DNA from: JBEKZQ01 sp049509675
GTDB taxonomy: Bacteria > Planctomycetota > Planctomycetia > Pirellulales > Thermoguttaceae
Length of the DNA stretch: 6,185 nt
Direction of reading: 5' to 3'
Assembly (NCBI GenBank): GCA_049509675.1
Contig: JBEKZQ010000381.1
Location: forward strand, 1-6,185
Below are positions 1 to 5,348 of the stretch, in pieces. The notes beneath the pieces are model-generated. The model saw only the letters and a list, made by a program, of their open reading frames with translations. It was not told the origin of the DNA and made no database searches. A program made the position numbers and the translations under genes. Position 1 is the first letter of the stretch, and every line of letters begins with the position of its first letter.

Positions 1-387
1 GGTGGTCTCCTGCCCGCCGTGCAGGCTGCCGGTCGAGACAAAAACGCCCGCCGGCTTGCTTTCCAGTTCGCCCTTGAGCCACAACGAAGTCAGTTGGTCG
101 ATCTGATTCTTCAATTGGGCCGAGACGTTGCCGAACCGCGTGGGCGTGCCGAAGGCGATCGCCCCGGCCTGGCGAAAGTCGTCCAGGCTGACCAGCGGCA
201 CGTCTTTTTGCAGCTCTCGGCCGGCCTTCATTTCCGCGTGCGACTCGATCACAGCGGCGGGGATCAGCTCGGGCACGGTCCGCAGCAGCGCCTCCGCCCC
301 CTTCACTTCGGCGACCCCTTCGGCCACCAGTCTTGCCATCTTGTACACGTTACCGTAAGTGCTGTAGTAGACGATAAGGACTTTCAT
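1..387 (-). CDS. wrbA: NAD(P)H:quinone oxidoreductase, WrbA type (partial, C-terminus off left edge)
   Basis: This is a flavodoxin-fold FMN enzyme of the WrbA family, which reduces quinones by two electrons with NAD(P)H in the cytoplasm and limits semiquinone and superoxide formation. On the minus strand the frame opens with ATG at 387 and stays open for 129 codons to position 1. The N-terminus MKVLIVYYSTYGNVYKMA carries the flavodoxin phosphate-binding loop (about residues 8-14). The motif GTPTRFGNVSAQLKNQID (about residues 79-96) and STGSLHGGQETT at the edge are hallmark WrbA segments that bind the flavin. Family members are close to 200 residues, so roughly 70 C-terminal residues lie outside the window. 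The start is supported by a GGGAG Shine-Dalgarno sequence 8-9 bases upstream (GGGAGAAATCCGC before ATG). It is divergent from aroC. WrbA is the best family match; a less specific flavodoxin-like reductase is possible but unlikely given the GTPTRFGN motif. Confidence 0.93.
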   Translation of the reverse strand, partial: MKVLIVYYSTYGNVYKMARLVAEGVAEVKGAEALLRTVPELIPAAVIESHAEMKAGRELQKDVPLVSLDDFRQAGAIAFGTPTRFGNVSAQLKNQIDQLTSLWLKGELESKPAGVFVSTGSLHGGQETT

Positions 388-424
388 GCGGATTTCTCCC
401 GGGCGAGTTGATTGTTGCCGGGCA

Positions 425-452
425 ATTCTAACCCGGACGAACAGCGGGACAA
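425..452 (-). promoter_or_regulatory. Candidate sigma-70-type promoter for the wrbA-like gene
   Basis: Reading the minus strand, TTGTCC (452-447) is followed after 16 bases by TAGAAT (430-425). This matches the -35 consensus at 4 of 6 and the -10 consensus at 5 of 6. The start of transcription would fall near 418, giving a leader of about 30 bases that contains the GGGAG ribosome-binding site. It lies in the 175-bp spacer between two divergent genes, where a promoter is required. This is prediction from sequence only, and planctomycete promoter consensus is not well defined. Confidence 0.4.
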
Positions 453-500
453 GACGTCGCAAGGCCACAAACCGACCTATGCCCGGCGGCAACGTCTGGG

Positions 501-506
501 TAGAAT
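501..506 (+). promoter_or_regulatory. Candidate -10 element (TAGAAT) for aroC
   Basis: A TAGAAT hexamer sits 57 bases before the aroC start in the divergent spacer. I see no good -35 at the usual distance and no TG extension (it is preceded by GGG), so support is weak. A short AT-rich palindrome, AGAATAATTCT, lies between it and the gene at about 536-546. It could be an operator or chance. Confidence 0.25.
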
Positions 507-562
507 GGACAAGCTTCATTTTGGGCGGCCGGGCAAGAATAATTCTGCTTTGCAGGTCGAGC

Positions 563-1711
563 ATGTTACGATATCTGACCGCTGGCGAATCGCATGGCAA
601 GGCCCTGGTGGCGCTGGTGGACGGTTTCCCGGCCGGCGTGTCGCTGAAGCCGGAAGAGATCGACGCCGAGTTGCTCCGTCGCCAGGGCGGCTACGGCCGC
701 GGCGGCCGCCAAAAACTGGAAAGCGACCACGTCGAGGTCCTCAGCGGCATCTGGCGGGGCATCACCCTGGGAAGCCCGATCGCCCTGCTGATCCCCAACA
801 AGGATTACAAGATCGACCGCATGGAGGACCTGGACCGACCGCGGCCGGGCCACGGCGACCTGAGCGGCTCGATCAAGTACTTGACCTCCGTCCGCGCGAT
901 CCTGGAACGGGCCAGCGCCCGGGAAACGGCCGCCCGGGTTGCCGCCGGGGCCCTGGCCAAGCAACTGCTCGCGCCGCTGGGCATTACGGCCTTCGGCTAC
1001 GTGGTGCAAGTGGGGCCCGTGATCGTCGAGCCCCAGCCCGGCACGCTCGAAGAGCAACGGATCCTGCGCGACCGGAGCGTTTTGTACACGCTCAACCCGG
1101 ACCAGGACGACGAACTGAAGGACCTGATCGACAGGTGTCAGCGGGCCGGCGACACCTTGGGCGGCGTGATCGAGGTCCGCGTGGAAGGCGTGCCGTTCGG
1201 ACTGGGCACGCACGCCCAATGGGACCGCAAACTGGACGGCCGGCTGGCACAGGCCGTCATGGCCGTGCAGGCCATGAAGGGCTGCGAAATCGGCATGGGC
1301 TTCGAGGCCGCCGCATCGCCCGGTTCCGAGGTCCACGACGCCATCCACTTCGACGCCGGCCAGGTTGCTGGGCGGAACCTCGGCTTTACGCGGCCGCGCA
1401 ACAACGCGGGCGGTCTGGAGGCGGGCATGAGCAACGCCCAGCCGATCGTGATCCGCGTGGCCAAGAAGCCGATCAGCACGCTGGCCCGGCCGCTGCCCTC
1501 GGTCAACCTCGGGACGAAGGAGCCGGAGATTGCTTCCTACGAACGCAGCGACGTGTGCGCGGTGGCGGCCGCCAGTTGCATCCTCGAGAACGTGGTGGCC
1601 TTCGAGATCGCCTGCGCCGTAGTCGAAAAGTTCGGCGGCGACAGCCTTGAAGAAATCCAGGCCCATTGGAAGTTGTTCTACGAACTGGCAAGGAAGAAAC
1701 TGGGAATCTAG
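563..1711 (+). CDS. aroC: Chorismate synthase
   Basis: AroC catalyses the last step of the shikimate pathway, converting 5-enolpyruvylshikimate-3-phosphate to chorismate with loss of phosphate. It needs reduced FMN, works in the cytoplasm and is a homotetramer in studied members. The protein has 382 residues, within the usual 350-400. All three family signatures are present: GESHG (residues 8-12, with a catalytic-type His11), ERASARETAARVAAGAL (115-131) and RSDVCAVAAASCILENV (328-344). RPGHGDL around His97 supplies the second conserved histidine, and FTRPRNNAGGLEAGMSN (from 275) is the late active-site loop. The NKDYKID and ERSD context resembles the Bacillus AroF-like subtype more than the E. 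coli subtype. The frame is open back to 386, but GESHG must lie near the N-terminus, so ATG 563 is chosen; an AGG six bases upstream is a modest ribosome-binding site. It is divergent from the wrbA-like gene and followed by a palindromic repeat pair. Confidence 0.97.
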   Translation: MLRYLTAGESHGKALVALVDGFPAGVSLKPEEIDAELLRRQGGYGRGGRQKLESDHVEVLSGIWRGITLGSPIALLIPNKDYKIDRMEDLDRPRPGHGDLSGSIKYLTSVRAILERASARETAARVAAGALAKQLLAPLGITAFGYVVQVGPVIVEPQPGTLEEQRILRDRSVLYTLNPDQDDELKDLIDRCQRAGDTLGGVIEVRVEGVPFGLGTHAQWDRKLDGRLAQAVMAVQAMKGCEIGMGFEAAASPGSEVHDAIHFDAGQVAGRNLGFTRPRNNAGGLEAGMSNAQPIVIRVAKKPISTLARPLPSVNLGTKEPEIASYERSDVCAVAAASCILENVVAFEIACAVVEKFGGDSLEEIQAHWKLFYELARKKLGI

Positions 1712-1718
1712 CCAAGTC

Positions 1719-1833
1719 CCCCTCTCCCTCCGGGAGAGGGCCAGGGTGAGGGTATGGGGAAAATCGCACAAGCAATTCAAGGCATCCTTTCGGCCATCGG
1801 CCCTCACCCTAACCTCTCCCGGAGGGAGAGGGG
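1719..1833. repeat. Inverted pair of REP-like palindromes (family A, first pair)
   Basis: Two copies of a roughly 33-base element face each other across a 48-base spacer. The left arm is 1719-1752 and the right arm is 1801-1833. The arms match over 21 bases (1719-1739 against 1813-1833) and again over 10 bases (AGGGTGAGGG, 1743-1752 against 1801-1810), differing only in a short joint (GCC against AA). Each arm is also a hairpin: CCCTCTCCC and GGGAGAGGG with a 3-base loop at 1720-1740, and an 8-bp version at 1813-1831. Neither hairpin is followed by a T-run, so this is not a classical terminator, although a structured RNA after the aroC stop could protect a 3' end. The layout resembles the BIME arrangement of REP elements. 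A related pair lies at 5374-5480. Confidence 0.9.
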
Positions 1834-1889
1834 ATGATGCATCGGCAAATCGCAATATTCCGTTCACCCACCACTTCTCTGGAACACGG

Positions 1890-3191
1890 ATGTTTCGGCT
1901 CTACGACCAGACCCGCCGACGGCTGTGCCTAGGCGCATTCCTGTTGCTGTGCATGCTGCCGACCGTGCTGGTCGCGGGCTGGTGCGTTGCTTGGCATCTG
2001 CCCGGACACAAAGAGGCCGAGGCGCAGCGGCTGGCCGGGTTCGTCGGTTTGGAGGTTTCGCTCTCCGGCCTGACGCATCCCCTGCCCGGCACGATGGTCT
2101 ACGAAGGGCTGGAACTGTCGGACCCCGAGACGGGCCGGTGCCTGTTGCACTGCCGCTCGCTGGAGGCCACCTGGAGCACCATGACCGATCGGGAGGGCCG
2201 TCGCCGGCCGGCGGTCGTGCTGCTGGCATCGCAGCCGGAAGTGGAGGCCGACGCCCTGGAGCGCCTGGGCCAACTGCTCCAGCGGGTTCTGCAAGGTCAG
2301 GCGGTGCGCCCGGAAGCCGAGGTGCGACTGCGGAGCAGCGAACTTTCCTTGCATAGCGGTCAGCAGTGGCAGACGCTGACGCAAGTGGCGGGCGAAATCA
2401 CGGTGCTTCCCGAGGGCGTTCAGGCCCAGGCCGAGTTCCATCTGCCCGGCGCCGAAGGGGCGGAACCGACGCGAATCCGCATCCTCCGCAACCGGCAACT
2501 CAGGCCGCCGGCCAACGGCATCCAATTGGACACCGGCGGCGGCCAACTGCCCGCTCAACTCCTTGCCGCCGGGTGGCCCGAGTTTCGACAGTTGGGCGCC
2601 ACGAGCCGTTTCCGCGGCACGCTTCTGCTTACGCAAGGCAGCGGCGGCTGGGACGGCGAGGCGTGCGGTCAACTGTCGGGCGTCGATCTGGGCGGATTGG
2701 TGAGCGAGAACTTTCCCCACCGACTCAGCGGCACGGCCAACATCATCTTGCAGCGGGCGATCTTGCGTCGCGGACGGCTGGAAGCGGCGGTCGGCTCTCT
2801 GGCCGCAGGGCCCGGCGTCATCGGCCGGTCGCTCGTCGAGGCGGCGGCCCGCCAACTACACCTTGCCCGCGGCCTGCAGCCGCCCGAACCCCGCGAGCTG
2901 CTTCCCTACACGCAGTTGGCCCTCATGTTCTGGATCAATTCCGAGGGCTTGACGCTCAAGGGGGCCTGTGGCGACCCGTCCGCCCGCATGATCCTCGTCA
3001 ACGATCAGCAGCCATTGCTGGGCGACGCCCCCGCCCAGCCTCAGCCGATTGCCGCGTTGATCCGCACGCTGGTTCTCGATAGCGCGATACAGTTGCCGGC
3101 CACGCGACAGACCGATTGGCTGGCGCGCAGCCTGCCGATGCCGGAGGCATCAGCCCCGCACGCCGCCGGGTCGCCCCCGCAACGCTGGTAG
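1890..3191 (+). CDS. Membrane-anchored protein with AsmA/TamB-like N-terminal region
   Basis: The 433-residue product begins with a basic stretch (QTRRR, 7-11) and one strong hydrophobic segment (about 12-35), so it is probably anchored in the inner membrane with the bulk in the periplasm. From about residue 47, RLAGFVGLEVSLSGL followed by PLPGTMVYEGLELSDPETG resembles the opening of AsmA-type proteins, where a helix leads into repeated beta strands of the form 'leglrlsdp...g'. That superfamily is linked to lipid transport and outer-membrane homeostasis. The match here is from pattern memory and no specific family is assigned. The rest is rich in strand-like segments with no recognisable catalytic motif. 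The frame is open upstream to 1647 through the tail of aroC and the repeats. ATG 1890 is chosen because it gives the membrane anchor an N-terminal position and has GGAA five bases ahead. The C-terminal 20 residues (Pro/Ala/Ser rich) look disordered. Confidence 0.82.
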   Translation: MFRLYDQTRRRLCLGAFLLLCMLPTVLVAGWCVAWHLPGHKEAEAQRLAGFVGLEVSLSGLTHPLPGTMVYEGLELSDPETGRCLLHCRSLEATWSTMTDREGRRRPAVVLLASQPEVEADALERLGQLLQRVLQGQAVRPEAEVRLRSSELSLHSGQQWQTLTQVAGEITVLPEGVQAQAEFHLPGAEGAEPTRIRILRNRQLRPPANGIQLDTGGGQLPAQLLAAGWPEFRQLGATSRFRGTLLLTQGSGGWDGEACGQLSGVDLGGLVSENFPHRLSGTANIILQRAILRRGRLEAAVGSLAAGPGVIGRSLVEAAARQLHLARGLQPPEPRELLPYTQLALMFWINSEGLTLKGACGDPSARMILVNDQQPLLGDAPAQPQPIAALIRTLVLDSAIQLPATRQTDWLARSLPMPEASAPHAAGSPPQRW

Positions 3192-3200
3192 CGGCCTCGT

Positions 3201-3250
3201 TCCTGTAATGCTCCGTGCTCTCTGTGTCCTCGGTGGCTGAATATCGTGTC
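3201..3250. repeat. Interspersed 'accgaggacacagagagcac'-type repeat copy
   Basis: Read on the minus strand this stretch is a run of GGACACAGAGAGCACGGAG-like sequence ending with a tail near CATTACAGGAACG. Its spurious translations (SHRGHREHGALQE in one frame, TEDTESTEH in another) are strings I recall from many mispredicted ORFs in planctomycete and verrucomicrobial genomes. It therefore reads as one copy of a widespread interspersed sequence, not a gene. It begins about ten bases after the stop of the AsmA-like gene. Boundaries are approximate because only one copy is in the window. The remaining bases up to 3391 show nothing firm; a weak promoter-like pair (TGGACG at 3282, GACAAT at 3304) is not called. 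Confidence 0.6.
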
Positions 3251-3391
3251 ACGCCCTTGATTTGCGCCAAGAAAATCCGCCTGGACGCCGTTCACACATT
3301 TTGCGACAATCCGCGGCCTCATCGCATCCGTCGGCCGGCATCGAAAAAGCGGCCAAACCTCTTTTCCATGTGTTTCGAGAGGCTCGGGATC

Positions 3392-3787
3392 ATGAAACTC
3401 GCACGAGTTCTCGTGGCGGCACTGGTGTTGACTATCGGCGGCCCGCGCGCGGTTCAGGCCGACGGCTGGTTTTCTAACGCATTTTCTTCGACCAAGAGCA
3501 GCACAACTCAGAAACCGCCGCCGTGGGTCAAAACCACCAAGCCGCCCTCGGCACTCGAGCGACTTAGCACGGGCACGAAGAACTTCTTTAGCGGCATCGG
3601 CGCCGCTCTGACGCCGAAGAAGACCGCCCCAAAATCGTCGACGATGGCCGATTCGCCCTGGATCAGAGCGCAAACGGCCTCCAAACCGCCGCAAAAGTCG
3701 TCCTGGAGCCTCTTCGGCAGTGCCGCTGAGCCGAAGAAGCCGAAATCGCCCGCCGATTTCTTGAGCATGAAGCGACTGGATCCATGA
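3392..3787 (+). CDS. Small secreted protein, unknown function
   Basis: The product has 131 residues and I do not recognise a named family. It starts with a clear Sec signal peptide: MKLAR, then a hydrophobic core VLVAALVLTIGG, then a likely cleavage site after VQA (residue 23, before Asp24). The mature part is low in complexity and rich in Lys, Pro, Ser and Thr, with aromatic islands WFSNAF, PPPWV, SPWIRAQ and SSWSLFG. It ends with SPADFLSMKRLDP, a C-terminal block of a style I recall in short planctomycete exported proteins; that is an impression, not a search result. It is probably flexible and periplasmic or wall-associated. ATG 3392 is preferred over ATG 3368 because it puts the signal peptide at the N-terminus and has AGAGG 9 bases upstream. 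Its stop lies 38 bases before the next start, so the two genes are probably co-transcribed. Confidence 0.75.
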   Translation: MKLARVLVAALVLTIGGPRAVQADGWFSNAFSSTKSSTTQKPPPWVKTTKPPSALERLSTGTKNFFSGIGAALTPKKTAPKSSTMADSPWIRAQTASKPPQKSSWSLFGSAAEPKKPKSPADFLSMKRLDP

Positions 3788-3810
3788 TCGATCGCTACCG
3801 ACGCCATAGT

Positions 3811-3816
3811 GGAGGA
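3811..3816 (+). promoter_or_regulatory. Ribosome-binding site GGAGGA fixing a GTG start
   Basis: GGAGGA is the strongest Shine-Dalgarno match in the window and sits 9 bases before GTG 3826. It argues for that codon as the start of the lipoprotein gene. The alternative in-frame ATG 3784, which overlaps the preceding stop as ATGA, has no comparable site. Confidence 0.65.
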
Positions 3817-3825
3817 CCATACCCC

Positions 3826-4065
3826 GTGAGTGGCAATCAACGACGCCTCGGCTTCTGCCTTCTGTCGGTTGCGTGCTTGCTGGCCGGCTTCCTGCTATCG
3901 GCGGCTGGTTGCAGCACAACCCCCGGCGGCGGCACCGGTTTGAGCGGACCAGGCCGCGGTCTGGGCCTGGGCAAAGACGAGACGCTTCGCAAGCGGGTCG
4001 AAGCCGACAAGTTCCCCACCGCCGAGCAAGCGGCACGGCAGAACGTGCTCTCGCCGGCCGGGTGA
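3826..4065 (+). CDS. Small lipoprotein, unknown function
   Basis: From GTG 3826 the product is 79 residues. Basic residues RR at 6-7 are followed by a hydrophobic core LGFCLLSVACLLAGFLL and SAAGC, giving a signal-peptidase II site with lipidated Cys29. The -3 residue is Ala, not the more usual Leu, so the lipobox is slightly imperfect. After the cysteine come a glycine-rich linker (TTPGGGTGLSGPGRGLGLG) and a short charged block, DETLRKRVEADKFPTAEQA (about 53-71), the likely conserved functional part. Similar 'LRKxVEAD.FPTA' endings are familiar to me from short planctomycete lipoproteins, but I cannot confirm a family. An upstream ATG at 3784 would add 14 residues (MIDRYRRHSGGPYP) and couple the gene to its neighbour by a 4-base overlap. 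The strong GGAGGA site favours GTG. It probably acts at a membrane surface together with the product of the preceding gene. Confidence 0.75.
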   Translation: MSGNQRRLGFCLLSVACLLAGFLLSAAGCSTTPGGGTGLSGPGRGLGLGKDETLRKRVEADKFPTAEQAARQNVLSPAG

Positions 4066-4092
4066 GCGACGGCGGGGCGGCACTGTCGAAGT

Positions 4093-4218
4093 GTGCCACT
4101 GGCTCTGCCAGTGCTTCGTGACGATGCCACATCGTCTCTCGATGTGCCACTGCCTGCTTCCATGCACAGCGCGATGGAAGGTCAACGAAGCCCAAAGCAC
4201 TGGCAGAGCCAGTGGCAC
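4093..4218. repeat. Perfect 24-bp inverted repeat with nested hairpins (family B)
   Basis: The arms 4093-4116 and 4195-4218 are exact reverse complements over 24 bases, separated by 78 bases. Each arm is itself a hairpin: CACTGGC-TCT-GCCAGTG on the left and CACTGGC-AGA-GCCAGTG on the right (7-bp stems, 3-base loops). The pairing can extend inward past a bulge through CTTCGT and ACGAAG. The sequence is unlike the family A and C repeats in the same window. It sits 27 bases after the lipoprotein stop and ahead of the promoter at 4252. There is no T-run, so a classical terminator is not indicated. It could be a REP-type element or a small non-autonomous mobile element. Confidence 0.9.
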
Positions 4219-4251
4219 CCGGCGCTTTCTGCGGCATTGCAATGCTATTTC

Positions 4252-4260
4252 TGTTATAAT
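4252..4260 (+). promoter_or_regulatory. Extended -10 promoter (TGTTATAAT)
   Basis: TG at 4252-4253, one spacer base and a perfect TATAAT at 4255-4260 form a textbook extended -10 element, which can work without a good -35. TTGCAA at 4237-4242 is only 12 bases upstream and so is not a properly spaced -35. The start of transcription would be near 4267, leaving a leader of about 128 bases before the GTG at 4395. It is the most consensus-like promoter signal I see in the window. Confidence 0.55.
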
Positions 4261-4394
4261 AGGCCGCCATCGGGCGGAACTTCCGGCACAATCCGTCCAG
4301 GCGCACCGTGCCACAATCGACGAGCGATGGAATGTTGAGGTACATTTCCCATAATGTTCCGTAATTCGGTCGGGCTCCTGGAGAGATCGAGAGC

Positions 4395-5249
4395 GTGAGA
4401 CGGCGGCTCTGCCTGATACTGATGTGCTGCACGCTGCCGGGGTTGGACCCAACGCCGGGCCTGGCCCAGGACGGCGGCGCTACGGTCCGGCACCATCCCT
4501 GGGGCCGCTTCCAACCCGGGGCCTGGAAGTTGGTCCGCAGTGTCACGGAAACGCTGGACGAACAGGGCGTCGTCGCCAGCACCAGCGTGACCGAAACCAA
4601 GACCACGCTCACCAAGGTCGATCCGGACGGTGTCACTCTGGACGTGGAAATGGGATTGGAGGTCGCCGGCCGGCAATTCGACGCCCAGCCGCAATGCCTC
4701 AGGCAAGGATTGTACGGCGAAGCGGCGGCCTCCGACTTGAAAGTCAAAACGCCCAAGCCGGCGCAAGTCACGATCGAGGATCGCAAGATCCTCTGCCGCG
4801 TCCAGCAAGTGGAATTCAGCGGACCCAACAGCAAGACCACCGTCAACATCTACTATTCCGACACCGTGGCCCCGTACCTGCTGAAACGCGATAGCGTGAC
4901 GACCGACGCGGAAGGCAAGGAGGTCCTCAACGAAACCAGCCTGGACGTGATTGCCCTGGAGATGCCGTACCGGGTGCTCTCGGACATCAAGACCACGGCC
5001 TACATCAAGACGGTGCAAAAACATCCCAAGGGAATGATCACCACGCTGGCGGTGACCTCGCCGGACGTGCCCGGCGGCGTTGTCTCGCACACCTCCAAGG
5101 AAATCGACAAGAGCGGCCGGCTGATCCGCCGCAGTACGCTGGAGTTGACCAAGTACGGCCTGGTGCCCGAGGCGGAGCGCAGCGGGCTGTTTGGCCGGAA
5201 ATGGTCCCCGCGGCTGCGAAAAACCTCGCCGCGCTCGCCGCCCTGGTAA
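4395..5249 (+). CDS. Secreted protein of unknown function
   Basis: The product has 284 residues and matches no family that I can name. A signal peptide is visible: MRRR, a short hydrophobic core LCLILMCCTLPGL, and a probable cleavage after GLA (about residue 24, before QDGG). The mature part is Thr/Val rich and looks like alternating beta strands (for example SVTETLDEQGVVASTSVTET, then TLDVEMGLEVAGRQF). This suggests a beta-sandwich or barrel-like periplasmic domain, but no enzyme motif is seen. The only cysteines after the signal are in QPQCLRQG and KILCRVQQ and could form a disulfide. The C-terminus (FGRKWSPRLRKTSPRSPPW) is basic and probably disordered. The GTG start is supported by GGAGAG nine bases upstream and by the signal peptide; no longer in-frame start was found. 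It is probably transcribed alone, with a terminator-like hairpin 16 bases past the stop. Confidence 0.78.
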   Translation: MRRRLCLILMCCTLPGLDPTPGLAQDGGATVRHHPWGRFQPGAWKLVRSVTETLDEQGVVASTSVTETKTTLTKVDPDGVTLDVEMGLEVAGRQFDAQPQCLRQGLYGEAAASDLKVKTPKPAQVTIEDRKILCRVQQVEFSGPNSKTTVNIYYSDTVAPYLLKRDSVTTDAEGKEVLNETSLDVIALEMPYRVLSDIKTTAYIKTVQKHPKGMITTLAVTSPDVPGGVVSHTSKEIDKSGRLIRRSTLELTKYGLVPEAERSGLFGRKWSPRLRKTSPRSPPW

Positions 5250-5262
5250 GGCCGCGGCAAAC

Positions 5263-5322
5263 GTAGGACGGATTGCCAATCCGTCCCCCTTTTTTGTAAG
5301 ACGGATTGCCAATCCGTCCTAC
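5263..5322. repeat. Two tandem copies of an 'acggattgccaatccgt' palindrome (family C)
   Basis: Two near-identical palindromes occur 33 bases apart. The first is a 9-bp stem (GGACGGATT, 5266-5274, with AATCCGTCC, 5278-5286) around a GCC loop. The second is an 8-bp stem (5300-5307 with 5311-5318), extended beyond one mismatch by GTA and TAC. Both are versions of a full unit that would read GTAGGACGGATTG then CCAATCCGTCCTAC. Spurious translations (GRIANPS, TDWQSVL) are common in annotated planctomycete genomes as I recall them. The copies lie immediately downstream of the secreted-protein gene. Confidence 0.88.
5266..5295 (+). terminator. Possible intrinsic terminator formed by the first family C palindrome
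   Basis: The 9-bp GC-rich hairpin at 5266-5286 is followed by CCC and then six T (5290-5295), beginning 16 bases after the stop of the secreted-protein gene. The three C between stem and T-run weaken the fit to a classical Rho-independent terminator. Because the hairpin belongs to a repeat family, the T-run may be incidental. Confidence 0.4.
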
Positions 5323-5348
5323 AAGGAAGTGGCGAATTTATTGCTGGA

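Larger units (their letters stand above)
4066..4394. other. Gene-free region with inverted repeat and promoter
   Basis: No convincing coding sequence lies in these 329 bases. Several short open frames exist on both strands, but they run through the inverted repeat and lack good ribosome-binding sites. The first half is the perfect 24-bp inverted repeat and its loop. The second half holds an extended -10 promoter and a leader of about 128 bases for the gene at 4395, ending in a GGAGAG ribosome-binding site at 4380-4385. Confidence 0.7.

Noticed and set aside
19..411. Plus-strand open frame at the left edge
   Set aside because: It is antisense to the clear WrbA coding sequence and has no recognisable features.
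386..562. N-terminal extension of aroC back to 386
   Set aside because: It would put 59 residues ahead of the GESHG motif, which lies near the N-terminus in chorismate synthases, and would overlap the divergent wrbA-like start.
1..1711. Functional link between the flavoprotein WrbA and FMN-dependent chorismate synthase
   Set aside because: Both use FMN, but the genes are divergent with separate likely promoters and the pathways are unrelated; adjacency alone is not evidence.
1719..1833. CRISPR or intrinsic terminator reading of the family A repeats
   Set aside because: There are only two inverted copies, not direct repeats with regular spacers, and no T-run follows either hairpin.
566..1867. 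Long minus-strand open frame of 433 codons opposite aroC
   Set aside because: It is antisense to a complete, signature-bearing aroC and runs through the family A repeats (its N-terminal part reads TLTLALSRRERG). It is a GC-driven shadow frame.
1647..1889. Upstream extension of the AsmA-like gene to 1647
   Set aside because: It would overlap the end of aroC and translate the family A repeats (PLSLRERARVRV), and would bury the membrane anchor about 90 residues in.
4237..4260. TTGCAA plus TATAAT as a classical -35/-10 promoter
   Set aside because: The spacing is 12 bases, too short for sigma-70; the TGn extension explains the promoter better.
4091..4354. Short open frames in the gap before 4395
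   Set aside because: They mostly translate the family B inverted repeat and promoter region and lack ribosome-binding sites.
3041..4849. Minus-strand open frame of 602 codons
   Set aside because: It crosses four genes and two repeats antisense, contains the spurious SHRGHREHGALQ string, and has no coherent domain. High GC keeps the frame open.
4254..5312. Minus-strand open frame of 352 codons opposite the secreted-protein gene
   Set aside because: The plus-strand frame has a signal peptide, a ribosome-binding site and a promoter; the minus frame has none and starts inside the family C palindromes.
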